Shown: positions 35,183 to 43,731 of the stretch, in pieces
How the letters are laid out: each line of letters begins with the position of its first letter
Numbering within the stretch: position 1 is the stretch's first letter
Origin: Alphaproteobacteria bacterium
GTDB taxonomy: Bacteria; Pseudomonadota; Alphaproteobacteria; Sphingomonadales; Emcibacteraceae
Assembly: GCA_030428615.1 (NCBI GenBank)
Contig: JAUIDN010000003.1
Span: 62,001 to 126,000 of the forward strand
Direction of reading: 5' to 3'
DNA: 64,000 nt
Program-made: the position numbers and the translations under genes
The notes under the pieces: generated by a model
Seen by the model: the letters and a program-made list of their open reading frames with translations, nothing else
What the model was told of the DNA's origin: nothing
Databases searched by the model: none

Positions 35183-36442
35183 ATGAGTAATTCCAATGAC
35201 GAAACACTAAATGACAAAATTACGCCGCGCCTATCGCTTTTGGTGGCTTGCGGAACCGGGTATTTAAGCTTTAACGGCTATAGCGTGATTTTGAATGAGA
35301 TGGGTTTGAGCTTTCATAACACTGCTCTTGCCAGCATTATGGCGATAATATCTTCCATATTGATCTGGCTGGCATGGGCATGGTTTTTCAAGGAAGTAAA
35401 TAAGGTAAATACGCCTTATTCAATTGCTGCACTTATAATAATCGCGCTTATCATTCAGTGTGGCATTACCTATGTAAGTTCGACGCCCAATGTAGTCGGC
35501 ACAGGCGGGGAACTCGCTCTACAAGTTCACAACATCCAGGAACTTGAGCGCGCAGAGCAAAAACTAGAAGCTCTGCAGAAATATGATTTTTCTATTCGAA
35601 GCCTGATCCCCGAAATTGAAATGGATGAAAAGCGTTTTCGCGCGCGGGCCATCGATGAATATCAAAACGGTACAGAAAGCGGCACAAAAGGGCGCGGCGC
35701 AGTTGAAGGTTCACAAAGAGGTATTGCAGAAAATTTAATAGCGTTAGCGGAGCAACTACGACTTGCTTCAAACGAAAATGACCAGGCTATTGCAGATGCC
35801 CAAAAACTACTTGAGCGCATGAGACGAGAGATAAAAATATCTAGTGATCCTCAAGTCGCGATTGAAAAAATGGCTCCCCTAGCTGACAGGTTACGCACGG
35901 TATTTTTAAAGATCGAGCGGCGTGATATTTCGGGTTTAATAATTCGCAGCCTTGAACGTTTGCCGCGTGAGATTTCTAACCGCGAGAATTATTCGTCAAA
36001 CAGGTCAGTCAGAAGCCAGCAAGAACGCATTATCGGCTCAATACGCGAAGCCCTGGAGCATACAACCAATATGATTGAGAAGCACCTTGAAAGCCTGGAA
36101 ACATTAAAAGACGAAGCTCCTTATGAGCTTAATCGGATAACGGCTCAAGCGGCGGTTTTTAGATATTTTGCCGATCTGATCGCGCTTTGGGCGGCAAGTC
36201 TCACCATTGATTGGATGATGTTTTTTATCCTGCTTCTTCGCATCGTTTCACTTCATTGGAACAAGAAAAACGAAACCCACAAGGATGACGTTTTGAACCT
36301 CACGGTCAGAGAATTGAAAAATGCCCAATTTGGTGGGGAACTTGTTTCCAACCCCCTTTTACCAAGAAAGGATATGGAGCGGCTATTGGCGCATCATTTA
36401 GGGCATCAAGAATTATTAACGCAGGAGGATGAAAATGTATAA
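35183..36442 (+). CDS. Membrane protein with long cytoplasmic or periplasmic coiled coil
   Basis: About 419 residues from MSNSNDETL at 35183 (GGAAAGGGA upstream; GTG at 35168 is less likely). Three membrane helices lie at about 13-95, then a coiled-coil region of some 210 residues (LERAEQKLEALQKY, ALEHTTNMIEKHLESLE), then a fourth helix near 335-355 and a charged tail. The stop overlaps the next start. It may be a structural membrane component of the element. No family recognised. Confidence 0.65.
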   Translation: MSNSNDETLNDKITPRLSLLVACGTGYLSFNGYSVILNEMGLSFHNTALASIMAIISSILIWLAWAWFFKEVNKVNTPYSIAALIIIALIIQCGITYVSSTPNVVGTGGELALQVHNIQELERAEQKLEALQKYDFSIRSLIPEIEMDEKRFRARAIDEYQNGTESGTKGRGAVEGSQRGIAENLIALAEQLRLASNENDQAIADAQKLLERMRREIKISSDPQVAIEKMAPLADRLRTVFLKIERRDISGLIIRSLERLPREISNRENYSSNRSVRSQQERIIGSIREALEHTTNMIEKHLESLETLKDEAPYELNRITAQAAVFRYFADLIALWAASLTIDWMMFFILLLRIVSLHWNKKNETHKDDVLNLTVRELKNAQFGGELVSNPLLPRKDMERLLAHHLGHQELLTQEDENV

Positions 36443-36683
36443 CTTTGAGGAATTTATCATGGTGATGCGCCGCACGTCCGGCACGCTCGGCTTCGGTTTC
36501 ATCGTACTATGGGTCATATTTTTAAGCATTAACCAGCTTATAAATAGCGCAAGTCATGAAGAAGAAAGTTCCCCTGCCTCATTACCAGATGAAACTGCAC
36601 TTATCCCAAAAGGTTGCATCAAGATGGGTGATGACGTTTTGATTTGTGATGAACCTGTAGATCTTGATGGAGGTTTAAAATGA
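36435..36683 (+). CDS. Small single-helix membrane protein
   Basis: About 82 residues from MYNFEEF at 36435, chosen because GGAGG at 36424-36428 is 6 bases upstream; another ATG at 36429 is too close. One membrane helix (about 18-35), then an acidic periplasmic tail with two Cys (KGCIKMGDDVLICDE). Overlaps genes on both sides by a few bases, so it is translationally coupled. Confidence 0.65.
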   Translation: MYNFEEFIMVMRRTSGTLGFGFIVLWVIFLSINQLINSASHEEESSPASLPDETALIPKGCIKMGDDVLICDEPVDLDGGLK

Positions 36684-37435
36684 GAATATTTACAAAAACA
36701 TCAAACGCTTTCTTTGCTCTCATGATTTCTTTCGGTTGCGGACAAACAGATGCTGTTGCCAAAGCTCAAGATTATGCGAATTGCTGGTTTATTAAAGAAG
36801 ATGGCAAAGAGGTTCACGCTCCTTCCAAAGCGGCCATCGACTTTGTTGAGTATGTGAGCAAAGTAGCTGGACTTTCTATGAACTTTGAAGTGGTGGGAAT
36901 TGATTATAAGGGAAAGTCCACAATAGCAACCGCTTTTATGTGTGGCGGTCAAAGAATGATCGGCTATGACGTCAATAATTTCTTTTGGTTCGACGGTAGT
37001 AAGACGGATTTTTATTCAATTGGCGTTCTTTTACATGAAATCGGTCATCATTATAGAGGGCATTTGTTTACTGGCCAATTGGATGAAGAAGGCGAAAAAA
37101 GGGAGGAACTTGAAGCTGATTATTTTGCTGGTTTTATTATTGAGAGCCTTGGTGGCACATTAAATCAAGCCTTGCAAAAAACCAGAGAATATGACGAATC
37201 CTATAATAAAACCCATCCACCAAAATCTAAACGGGTTGAAGCTGTTTCAAACGGCTGGAGAGATGCAAGAATGAAAAGCCGCTTAACCACTCCCCGATGC
37301 AGAAAATCAGACTGGGTTGGTGATGAATTTGAAATTGACTTTAAGGTTTGTCGCCAGTTAATGGATTGTAGGAACGGCAAACCTGTATATCGCGTGGCTT
37401 GCGAAACTGAAATCGGAAAATGGGTGTTTCAATGA
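36680..37435 (+). CDS. Secreted M48-like zinc metalloprotease
   Basis: 251 residues with a signal sequence (about 1-27) and a zinc-protease site GVLLHEIGHHYRGH near residue 119, followed by the third ligand in ELEADYFAGFI. This pair (HExxH then ExxAD-like) is the hallmark of M48-type peptidases. Four Cys in the C-terminal part suggest disulfides. It is the last gene of the 33792-37435 group. A role in cell-wall or envelope remodelling during transfer is possible but unproven. Confidence 0.78.
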   Translation: MRIFTKTSNAFFALMISFGCGQTDAVAKAQDYANCWFIKEDGKEVHAPSKAAIDFVEYVSKVAGLSMNFEVVGIDYKGKSTIATAFMCGGQRMIGYDVNNFFWFDGSKTDFYSIGVLLHEIGHHYRGHLFTGQLDEEGEKREELEADYFAGFIIESLGGTLNQALQKTREYDESYNKTHPPKSKRVEAVSNGWRDARMKSRLTTPRCRKSDWVGDEFEIDFKVCRQLMDCRNGKPVYRVACETEIGKWVFQ

Positions 37436-37849
37436 TTAATCAAATAAGTCCTTCTGTTTTGATAAAGCATTATTCACAAGATGAAGATGGGCCATATCAT
37501 TATAAATATGATTATGTTTGAGAGAAATATTTGTATGAATATCCTTGCAAACAAATTGATCCGTTAATTGGTTATTTTGACGGCGAAGCTTTCTAAGCTG
37601 AAACGCATATTGACGATAACTAGAAATATCGTCCCATAGACCATCTAATATTTCTGCTTTTATCTGGCGTAAATTTTCTGACCGCATTGGCTCTACTTGT
37701 CGATCTGCCCTTAAAATCTCATCGGCTCTATATCCATTATAATCTTTTTCAATAGCGGCTTTAAGGATTTGCTTAGGTTTAAGGATGTCACCGCCAAGCA
37801 AGTAATACCAAGGATGGCCGGAGCTATATCCATTTTGGGAATGGGTCAT
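37436..37849 (-). CDS. Hypothetical protein downstream of ardA
   Basis: 137 residues, rich in Arg, Gln and Asn, helical (QILKAAIEKDYNGYRADEILRADRQ). Begins 2 bp after the ardA stop, so it is cotranscribed with ardA and probably expressed from the same hairpin promoter. No family recognised; an anti-defence role is a reasonable guess from position. Confidence 0.6.
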   Translation of the reverse strand: MTHSQNGYSSGHPWYYLLGGDILKPKQILKAAIEKDYNGYRADEILRADRQVEPMRSENLRQIKAEILDGLWDDISSYRQYAFQLRKLRRQNNQLTDQFVCKDIHTNISLKHNHIYNDMAHLHLVNNALSKQKDLFD

Positions 37850-37851
37850 GA

Positions 37852-38355
37852 TTAAACTCCCCAGGCTATGTAATTTGTTTGGTTGATTTCAACTTCAGAA
37901 ATATCACCGCTCATCACCATATCACGGGCAAAGGCATCGGTATCAAAGTAGAACTGAAGATTTTCAGGAAGTGCATTAAGAAGACCGGTATCATCAATGT
38001 AGTTTTCTGCGTACTCTGAAGCTGTGCCTTCAAAGAGAGAAACTTCGTCTAGCTGGTTAAGGATTTCATCAATATCTGCATTTATGTATTCAGCCAGATA
38101 TGTAGCTTTGATTAAATCATCACCGTCGAGGTCTTCGTAATTTTCAAACCATTTCTCAAGATTTGCCTGATTTACACCGAGCGCATTAAAGAGTTGGTAA
38201 TTATCACCATCAATAAACTGTATTTCATATTCTTCTACAGGATCACCATATTCATTACGGTGTTTTTTTGCTTTAGCACCATATTCATCGAGAGTTTTAA
38301 AATAAAATCCCATGGCAGAAATATCATATGGCGTTGCGTGGTATATATTAGTCAT
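37852..38355 (-). CDS. ardA: ArdA-type antirestriction protein
   Basis: A 167-residue, very acidic protein. ArdA mimics B-form DNA and blocks type I restriction-modification enzymes in a new host. Matching features are the start (NIYHATPYDISAMGFYF), the acidic middle (FENYEDLDGDDLIKATYLAEYI), the ENYIDDTGLL segment, and a size like ArdA. It is preceded by a long imperfect hairpin (38379-38481), as in ColIb-P9, where ardA is expressed from incoming single strands. Confidence 0.88.
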   Translation of the reverse strand: MTNIYHATPYDISAMGFYFKTLDEYGAKAKKHRNEYGDPVEEYEIQFIDGDNYQLFNALGVNQANLEKWFENYEDLDGDDLIKATYLAEYINADIDEILNQLDEVSLFEGTASEYAENYIDDTGLLNALPENLQFYFDTDAFARDMVMSGDISEVEINQTNYIAWGV

Positions 38356-38378
38356 TTTTCTTCTCCTTGTTTTGTTTT

Positions 38379-38481
38379 AAGGAGGGACTTGGCTGCAAAT
38401 CGATGGAACGCAAATAGTCTTCACGGGTTCTCGGCGCGGAAGACCTATTTCGTTACAGAGTGCAGCCGTTACAAAGTCCTT
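38379..38481 (-). promoter_or_regulatory. Long imperfect hairpin upstream of ardA, candidate single-stranded-DNA promoter
   Basis: Arms 38379-38424 and 38438-38481 pair in blocks (AAGGAGGGACTT/AAGTCCTT, GGCTGCA/TGCAGCC, CGCAAATAGTCTTC/GAAGACCTATTTCG) around a 13-base loop. The sequence between the hairpin and the gene (CTTCTCCTnGTTT then TAAGG, CTTG, TGCAA, CGAT) repeats that before the 24761-24997 gene. Confidence 0.55.
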
Positions 38482-38553
38482 ACCCAAACAAGGAAGTAAT
38501 AAATGCCTAATTCATGTTCGGTCTATTGATTGACAGGTTTATTTTTATGAAAT

Positions 38554-39279
38554 TTATGAAGTTGAGCGTTTAACGGGTTTTAGTTTAGAAACTGTGACTT
38601 CACCGGCTGCATTCCAATCATATTGATAATGTGCGCCTTGCGTAATAGGCCGATCAAGCGCTGCGGGTTTGAAGATACACACATTGACACCGCCTTCATG
38701 GCGCACACTATCATAACGAATACCTGGCTCACCATGATGATCATGATCACCATCAAACGGCCATCGCAATTCATTGGCAAATTCCTGTGACTTTGAATAA
38801 TCATGATCATCATAAAGATCGGGGTGAGTTTCTTTGGCACCACAGATATTCAAAAGCGGTGCATTGACGGTGGTAATGAGCTGACGCATTTGAATTTGCT
38901 GCGGAAAGCCGCCTTCTGATAGTTCCAGCCTTTTCTGCAAATGATATACGGTTTCTTCAATGGCGGTTAGAACGCTGTAAGACGCATACCACGCCCCTAA
39001 ACTTCCATCATTGAAACGGCCACCATCATCATTTGAATGAACAAATGCGGCCATCACGATATTGGCGGTATTCCCAGATACAATGGAACCTTCGGGTATT
39101 CGCGCCAAACGACCCATAAGTAGATTATTGCGCGGATTGGTCATCATTTCGAGTTCAAAGAGAACGCGCAGCTCCTCCTCACTATCTCCAAGGGTGTCGA
39201 ATAATCCTTTGGGCGGAAATACGCTATTAATGAGCCGGTGGACTTTCTCCGGAATTTCCACATGGTCAAAATTACTCAT
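38554..39279 (-). CDS. RES-domain toxin
   Basis: 241 residues. RES toxins degrade NAD+ and halt growth. The domain is recognisable from GRFNDGSLGAWYASYSVLTAIEETVYHL (Arg near residue 87, Tyr near 98, Glu near 106-107 as the conserved R-E-S-type residues) and a late VRHEGGVNVCIFKP with the final strand. The start overlaps the antitoxin stop by one base. It sits directly after the antitoxin, the normal order for xre-res. Confidence 0.82.
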   Translation of the reverse strand: MSNFDHVEIPEKVHRLINSVFPPKGLFDTLGDSEEELRVLFELEMMTNPRNNLLMGRLARIPEGSIVSGNTANIVMAAFVHSNDDGGRFNDGSLGAWYASYSVLTAIEETVYHLQKRLELSEGGFPQQIQMRQLITTVNAPLLNICGAKETHPDLYDDHDYSKSQEFANELRWPFDGDHDHHGEPGIRYDSVRHEGGVNVCIFKPAALDRPITQGAHYQYDWNAAGEVTVSKLKPVKRSTS

Positions 39280-39716
39280 TAATGGGCACCGCGCATCCCG
39301 TTTAAATATTCGCGCACCGCGTATAGATCGTTCATACCGCCATCAGTCATTCGTTCAGCCGGTGATTTACCTTTAAACGCATAATCGTGGTTTTTGTTTT
39401 TAAACCAGCGTAAGCGGCCTCCCTCGTCATTAAAGATCAAACTCAATCCTTTATAAATTCCCAAGGTAAGGCCAATGCGTTCCAGTTGGTCCCGGCTTAA
39501 AGTGCCGACATTACCAGAAGCCCATTTTTTATAAGTTGCTATTGGAATGTCGCCCAAAATAGCGCAACTTTCATTTTGCGTCATTCCCCACTCGTTCATC
39601 ATGCGGACAAAGGCTTTCATAGCCGTTCCGGATTGATTTTTTCTCGCTTCGGATGACCGCAACGCATTTGTATCTGATCCACCTGCGCCGGGTATATCTC
39701 TATGTGTTTGTGGCAT
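39279..39716 (-). CDS. Xre/MbcA/ParS-type antitoxin
   Basis: About 145 residues from MPQTHRDIPG at 39716 (GAGG 6-8 bases upstream); an ATG at 39731 has no ribosome site. A helix-turn-helix domain (MTQNESCAILGDIPIATYKKWASG) is followed by the toxin-binding domain (LSRDQLERIGLTLGIYKGLSLIF, RMTDGGMNDLYAVREYLNGMRG). It neutralises the RES toxin and represses the operon. The AT-rich TATATATAC/GTATATATG repeat at about 39737-39762 could be its operator. Confidence 0.82.
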   Translation of the reverse strand: MPQTHRDIPGAGGSDTNALRSSEARKNQSGTAMKAFVRMMNEWGMTQNESCAILGDIPIATYKKWASGNVGTLSRDQLERIGLTLGIYKGLSLIFNDEGGRLRWFKNKNHDYAFKGKSPAERMTDGGMNDLYAVREYLNGMRGAH

Positions 39717-39856
39717 TTTAACCTCAAGCATTAATGGTTATATATATACCAATAGTATATATGTATCCTAAGCAAATTGTCAATAAATTCGTGAACTCAC
39801 AGACACAAACCTCCTAATTACAAAACTTTTATATTGTTTTTCAAATAGTTACCCTT

Positions 39857-39904
39857 TTCATCGAACCTTCGTCAGTTATTTCTGGGCGAGAAGGCTTCGA
39901 TTTG
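39857..39904 (+). promoter_or_regulatory. Inverted repeat upstream of small gene 39934
   Basis: ATCGAACCTTCG (39860-39871) pairs with CGAGAAGGCTTCGAT (39887-39901) with one bulge. It lies 30 bp before the small gene at 39934 and is shorter than the two long hairpins on the other strand. An operator or a weaker structured promoter are both possible. Confidence 0.38.
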
Positions 39905-39933
39905 TGGAGTCCCAAATAAAGGAGAAAACCAAT

Positions 39934-40107
39934 ATGAAACTTATTACACGTTATGAACTCAATTCGAAAGACCTTTACGAACTTCGTGGACTTATAAGAC
40001 AATGCTTTAACCAGCTTATTAGAAGTAAAAAATATACTTTGGAGCGCACAAACGCCTTAGCATCGATTGAAAACATTCAAATCGAGATTGCAAAGAGAAA
40101 TTGCTAA
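39934..40107 (+). CDS. Small hypothetical protein
   Basis: 57 residues from MKLITRYELN at 39934; AAGGAG lies 10 bases upstream and rules out an earlier in-frame ATG at 39904. Basic and helical (LYELRGLIRQCFNQLIRS). No family recognised. Confidence 0.5.
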   Translation: MKLITRYELNSKDLYELRGLIRQCFNQLIRSKKYTLERTNALASIENIQIEIAKRNC

Positions 40108-40212
40108 TTATTTAAACACATATTTGCGTGTAAAATTAAGCGTATTTTAATGCTTTTTTCATATAATAAATTTAACAAAATTCCAGTTCGAAAAGCGTGC
40201 ATTGGGGGCACT

Positions 40213-40845
40213 ATGGGCGGCGATATAGAATTTCTACGATCTATCGAAGTAATAGCGAATAGGCTTAAACAGCAAACTTTCGATGATCTGCAATATGAGT
40301 TATCTGGCTTAAATACTGGTCGTATCGCTCGGCATTTATCCGAAGATAAGCGAGGATTAAAAGCCGGTGCGTCAAATGATAAACAAATGTCCCTCAGTTC
40401 ACTTCAGTTATTGCTACAAGACGATGACTACAGAGCCTCATATAATGAAACTTTCGAGAACCTAAAAGACACCGAGAGTCTTGTAAATGAGGCTATCACA
40501 CAATCAGCACAAGACGTTCACGATGCCAAAACGGCGCTAGAGGATGCTCATAAGCAAAATGCTAGCGCGGAAGAATTGGAACGCTTGAGAAAAGCATTAA
40601 AAGAAGCGGAAGAGCGACACATTGAAATAGCCAAGCGTGACGCGGAATTACAAGCCATTAGAGACAGAATGCAGAATCAAGACAATCCACCTACTCAAGT
40701 GGAAATGGATAATATCAATGCACGATTGGGCGAGATTGCTGCCGATTTAATTCGTGGACATGCATTGGATCAAGAAATCGCATTGGAAGAACCGTCAGAA
40801 AGTGTCGACCTTTTCATTGACCTTGATGGCTTCTCTCCCGTCTGA
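40213..40845 (+). CDS. Coiled-coil hypothetical protein
   Basis: About 210 residues from MGGDIEFL at 40213 (GGGGGC upstream); the frame also opens at 40150. A helical domain (1-90) is followed by a long coiled coil (about 100-165, SAEELERLRKALKEAEERHIEIAKRDAEL) and an acidic tail. It converges with, and overlaps by 32 bp, the gene on the other strand. No family recognised. Confidence 0.55.
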   Translation: MGGDIEFLRSIEVIANRLKQQTFDDLQYELSGLNTGRIARHLSEDKRGLKAGASNDKQMSLSSLQLLLQDDDYRASYNETFENLKDTESLVNEAITQSAQDVHDAKTALEDAHKQNASAEELERLRKALKEAEERHIEIAKRDAELQAIRDRMQNQDNPPTQVEMDNINARLGEIAADLIRGHALDQEIALEEPSESVDLFIDLDGFSPV

Positions 40846-41164
40846 TGTAACTTCCGCATTCCCTCTCAGTTAATGCAATGACTATCGCAGACGGGGTATA
40901 TGTTGGATATTGATTCATACTCTTAAATATTAGACCATTTCGTTGTGCAGTCTCTTCACCAAAATACCAATCGACTATACATTGACCTGTGTCGCTATCG
41001 TTTTGAGCCGCTACTTGCCAAAGTGTATTTATCACTCCATCTAGAAACCCTTTTTGCTGAAGCTTTGGCATAGTTAGGAAATCTTTATTTGTGAAGTTCG
41101 TCGCATGGGACTGATGCGTCAAAAATACTAATAATACCCCTAAAATCCCTGCCACCCATTTCAA
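40814..41164 (-). CDS. Small periplasmic protein (Rap1a/Tai-like in outline)
   Basis: 116 residues with a signal peptide (cleavage near SHA, residue 22), then a helical domain with two Cys (GQCIVDWYF, LTERECGSYI) that could pair. The outline resembles the Rap1a/Tai immunity-like fold, but the match is weak. The role on the element is unknown. Confidence 0.5.
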   Translation of the reverse strand: MKWVAGILGVLLVFLTHQSHATNFTNKDFLTMPKLQQKGFLDGVINTLWQVAAQNDSDTGQCIVDWYFGEETAQRNGLIFKSMNQYPTYTPSAIVIALTERECGSYIRRERSHQGQ

Positions 41165-41207
41165 TTTCCTTATATAAAATAATCTCTTAACTGCCTGTGA
41201 ACAAAAT

Positions 41208-41351
41208 AAGTAAAACTGTTTTAGTTGTTGATTATTATGTATTTTTTACTAATAATAAATGCACCTAATAAAGCGCAATACTAATAAAAATACAGGAATA
41301 CTGCGGCGTTTAGAGGAGCCATTAAAATGAAACAGTTTTACTTAAACTGTT
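41208..41351. repeat. Inverted 14-bp repeats and palindrome upstream of recombinase
   Basis: AAGTAAAACTGTTT (41208-41221) recurs inverted as AAACAGTTTTACTT (41330-41343). The second copy is part of a palindrome AACAGTTT-TACTT-AAACTGTT (41331-41351) shaped like a tyrosine-recombinase crossover site. They lie directly before the recombinase at 41383 and may be its binding or resolution sites. Confidence 0.42.
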
Positions 41352-41382
41352 CGCATTATTATTTATAAATGGAGCCGACATT

Positions 41383-42003
41383 ATGACTTATTCCGATAAT
41401 TATACTGATACGATGAGTCTTTTTACTTATTCAGGCGAGCGCAAATATCTCACACCGGATGAAAGATCCAGATTTTATGGAGCCCTTTCCGTATTGGACT
41501 GTCCGAGGGAAAGGTTTTTCTGTGAGATGATATATTGGACGGGATGCAGACCAAGTGAAGCATTGGCATTGGATGTCATGACAATTGGGCTTGATGAACT
41601 GGTCGTTGTAATTCGTAGTCTCAAAAAACGAGGAAAGAATAAAAACCGGAAATTCAGGTTAGTACCTTTACCCGGCCCGTTTATAAAAGTGTTGAATAAT
41701 TTTTATCAGATACAAAAAGCTCAATGCCGAACTGATAATGGGCCCAAGGAGCGTTTATTTCCGTTTAGCCGCACTAAAGGTTGGCAACTTGTAGGCATGG
41801 TCATGAAATCAGCAAAAATTGTTGGGGCTATGGCATGTGCCAGGGGTCTACGTCATGCATTTGGCGTAAAAGCTGCTCTTAGCGGCGTACCCATAACGAT
41901 GATACAAAAATGGCTTGGTCATACAAATATATCAAGTACTCAAATTTACATTGATTTACTTGGGCCTGAAGAACGTCAAATTGCGCAGAAAATGTGGGCA
42001 TAA
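41383..42003 (+). CDS. Short tyrosine recombinase (catalytic domain only)
   Basis: 206 residues. All catalytic residues can be placed: Arg in TGCRPSEAL, Lys in LKKRGKN, HxxR-type RGLRHAFG, GH in WLGHTNISST, and Tyr in TQIYIDLL. The usual N-terminal core-binding domain is missing or reduced to about 25 residues, as in small plasmid resolvase-type recombinases. It may resolve multimers of the circular element at the repeats just upstream. Confidence 0.83.
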   Translation: MTYSDNYTDTMSLFTYSGERKYLTPDERSRFYGALSVLDCPRERFFCEMIYWTGCRPSEALALDVMTIGLDELVVVIRSLKKRGKNKNRKFRLVPLPGPFIKVLNNFYQIQKAQCRTDNGPKERLFPFSRTKGWQLVGMVMKSAKIVGAMACARGLRHAFGVKAALSGVPITMIQKWLGHTNISSTQIYIDLLGPEERQIAQKMWA

Positions 42004-42054
42004 ATTCAATAGAGAGAATTTAGGTTTAGGTTAAAACACCAAAGCTTTCATTTA

Positions 42055-43326
42055 TCATTGCAATCGCTTTGAACGTTCTTCTATAACTTTGATTATATCA
42101 TCAAATATTTCTGATGATATCCCTTCACCACCCAAGTCATTTTTTAACTGAACTGCTTTATCGTAAAGCTTATCAGTCATTGTATTTATTTGTTTGTGGA
42201 TAGCAGATTCCGCAGCTTTTGAGCCAGAAACAAGCTTATAGAAATGCCGAAGGTAAATTTCTTTTGGCTTATATTTTCCTCCGATTTTCATTGCCATTTT
42301 TTCTGACAAATCAGGATATACAGCCGTGCTTAATAAATCATATGCCGGTGCCAGATCAGGCTTGCCCATCCGATAAAGAAGAGAAAAGTTCTTTCCATGA
42401 GCATCCGCATTTCCAATGAGAAAATTGAAGATGATCATATCTAGTAATTTAATATAATCCACCGCAGGTCGGGCAACATGGTTGACAATAATTTCCTGAC
42501 ATTGAGAAACATTAGGGCCGCCTTCCCTCTCATATTTAATTTCTGGAGCGATGCCAAGAGCTTGACAAAAATCTTCCTGGTGAATACGAGAAATTGTTCC
42601 ATCCTCGTGTGTAATTCGGTCATATCTTTCGACTAAATAATAAGGCGTTTCATCTACATAATGTAAACTTGCATCTGGAACATCTAGGCTCATCCGTTTT
42701 GCAAGTTTCATACAAAATAACTCATTGTGCGCACTGTCTTTCACGCGATCAATAATGGGCTTTAAAATATGCGTTGTTGGCGCACCGCCTTTGATGAGTT
42801 GCACTTTTCCATTTTCAAAACCAACCGCCAACTTGTCTTGCGCGCCAGCTAGTGAAAGTCTGTAGCCATCATCACCAGCGAGCATTGGGCGACGTTTAAT
42901 AAGCTCTAAAATTTCTTTCAATTTTTTATCATCAAGAACTTCTGCTTCTCTTGATGTTTGCGCTGGCTTTTCTCCTTGAGGATAAAGAGCCAATGCTCCG
43001 GCACAATCACCCCCAACGGCTTCCAATAATGCGAAGGAGTTTTTATCAGATAAACCTAAATGAGCAGCTAGACGATCCCTTACACTTTCGTCAGGAAGTA
43101 AGCCGGAAAAGAAAGCCTTTACCTTTGCCCCTTTGTAAATACCTTTAACAAAATAATCTGAGACGACACTGGAAAATTTGGCATGTGGTGGTAAAGAAAT
43201 TGAAATGCCAAAAGCCGCATTTTCACGATATTCTTGATCATAGGAAAACGTCATATCCCCACTTTCGTCCTGACCAAGAATTCCGACGAAATCATCATTT
43301 AAATAAACGTCAAGTATACGGCTCAT
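42055..43326 (-). CDS. hipA: HipA-type kinase toxin
   Basis: 423 residues, full length. HipA phosphorylates a translation factor (glutamyl-tRNA synthetase in E. coli) and induces dormancy. Seen here: the N-terminal subdomain (YFVKGIYKGAKVKAFFSGLLPDE), SLAGAQDKLAV, THILKPI, the hinge YLVERYDR, the catalytic loop GNADAHGKNFSLLY and the Mg-binding APAYDLLS. All motifs look intact. Its start overlaps the hipB stop by 4 bp. Confidence 0.9.
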   Translation of the reverse strand: MSRILDVYLNDDFVGILGQDESGDMTFSYDQEYRENAAFGISISLPPHAKFSSVVSDYFVKGIYKGAKVKAFFSGLLPDESVRDRLAAHLGLSDKNSFALLEAVGGDCAGALALYPQGEKPAQTSREAEVLDDKKLKEILELIKRRPMLAGDDGYRLSLAGAQDKLAVGFENGKVQLIKGGAPTTHILKPIIDRVKDSAHNELFCMKLAKRMSLDVPDASLHYVDETPYYLVERYDRITHEDGTISRIHQEDFCQALGIAPEIKYEREGGPNVSQCQEIIVNHVARPAVDYIKLLDMIIFNFLIGNADAHGKNFSLLYRMGKPDLAPAYDLLSTAVYPDLSEKMAMKIGGKYKPKEIYLRHFYKLVSGSKAAESAIHKQINTMTDKLYDKAVQLKNDLGGEGISSEIFDDIIKVIEERSKRLQ

Positions 43327-43538
43327 AGTTTATTACCATTTATATGCACATCTATACCCAGCATAGCTATAACCATAAGGACTTTACCTATATGACAAGA
43401 CTCCTTACCTTGCTCAAGCTCACGAATAAAACGCACACCAACATTCGTGGTTGCCGCCAATTGTTCTTGGGTTAAACCTTGTTCTTTACGTGTCTGTTTG
43501 ACGATATAGCCTATTTCTTTAATTTTGTTTTCAGTCAT
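43323..43538 (-). CDS. hipB: HipB-type antitoxin/repressor
   Basis: 71 residues forming one Xre helix-turn-helix (IGYIVKQTRKEQGLTQEQLAATTNVGVRFIRELEQG). It binds and inhibits HipA and represses the operon at palindromes such as those at 43544-43657. Confidence 0.88.
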   Translation of the reverse strand: MTENKIKEIGYIVKQTRKEQGLTQEQLAATTNVGVRFIRELEQGKESCHIGKVLMVIAMLGIDVHINGNKL

Positions 43539-43543
43539 ATATC

Positions 43544-43657
43544 AACCCTTTCGGGATGATTATACCATAGAAATGCATAACAACAAGGAAATAAACCCGT
43601 TCGGGTTGATTTATGTCAACTTGTTATTGTTTTGTTAGAATTCATCCCGAACGGGAC
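43544..43657 (-). promoter_or_regulatory. Three HipB-type operators spaced exactly 50 bp apart
   Basis: AACCCTTTCGGGAT (43544-43557), the perfect palindrome AACCCGTTCGGGTT (43594-43607) and ATCCCGAACGGGAC (43644-43657). Centres are 50 bp apart, close to five helical turns, so dimers would sit on one face of the DNA. They cover the region upstream of hipB. Confidence 0.68.
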
Positions 43658-43731
43658 TATTTTTTATAATGATATATGCTGCATTCGGCCAAAAGCAGAC
43701 GTTATCGAAATACAAATCACATAACCCTTCT

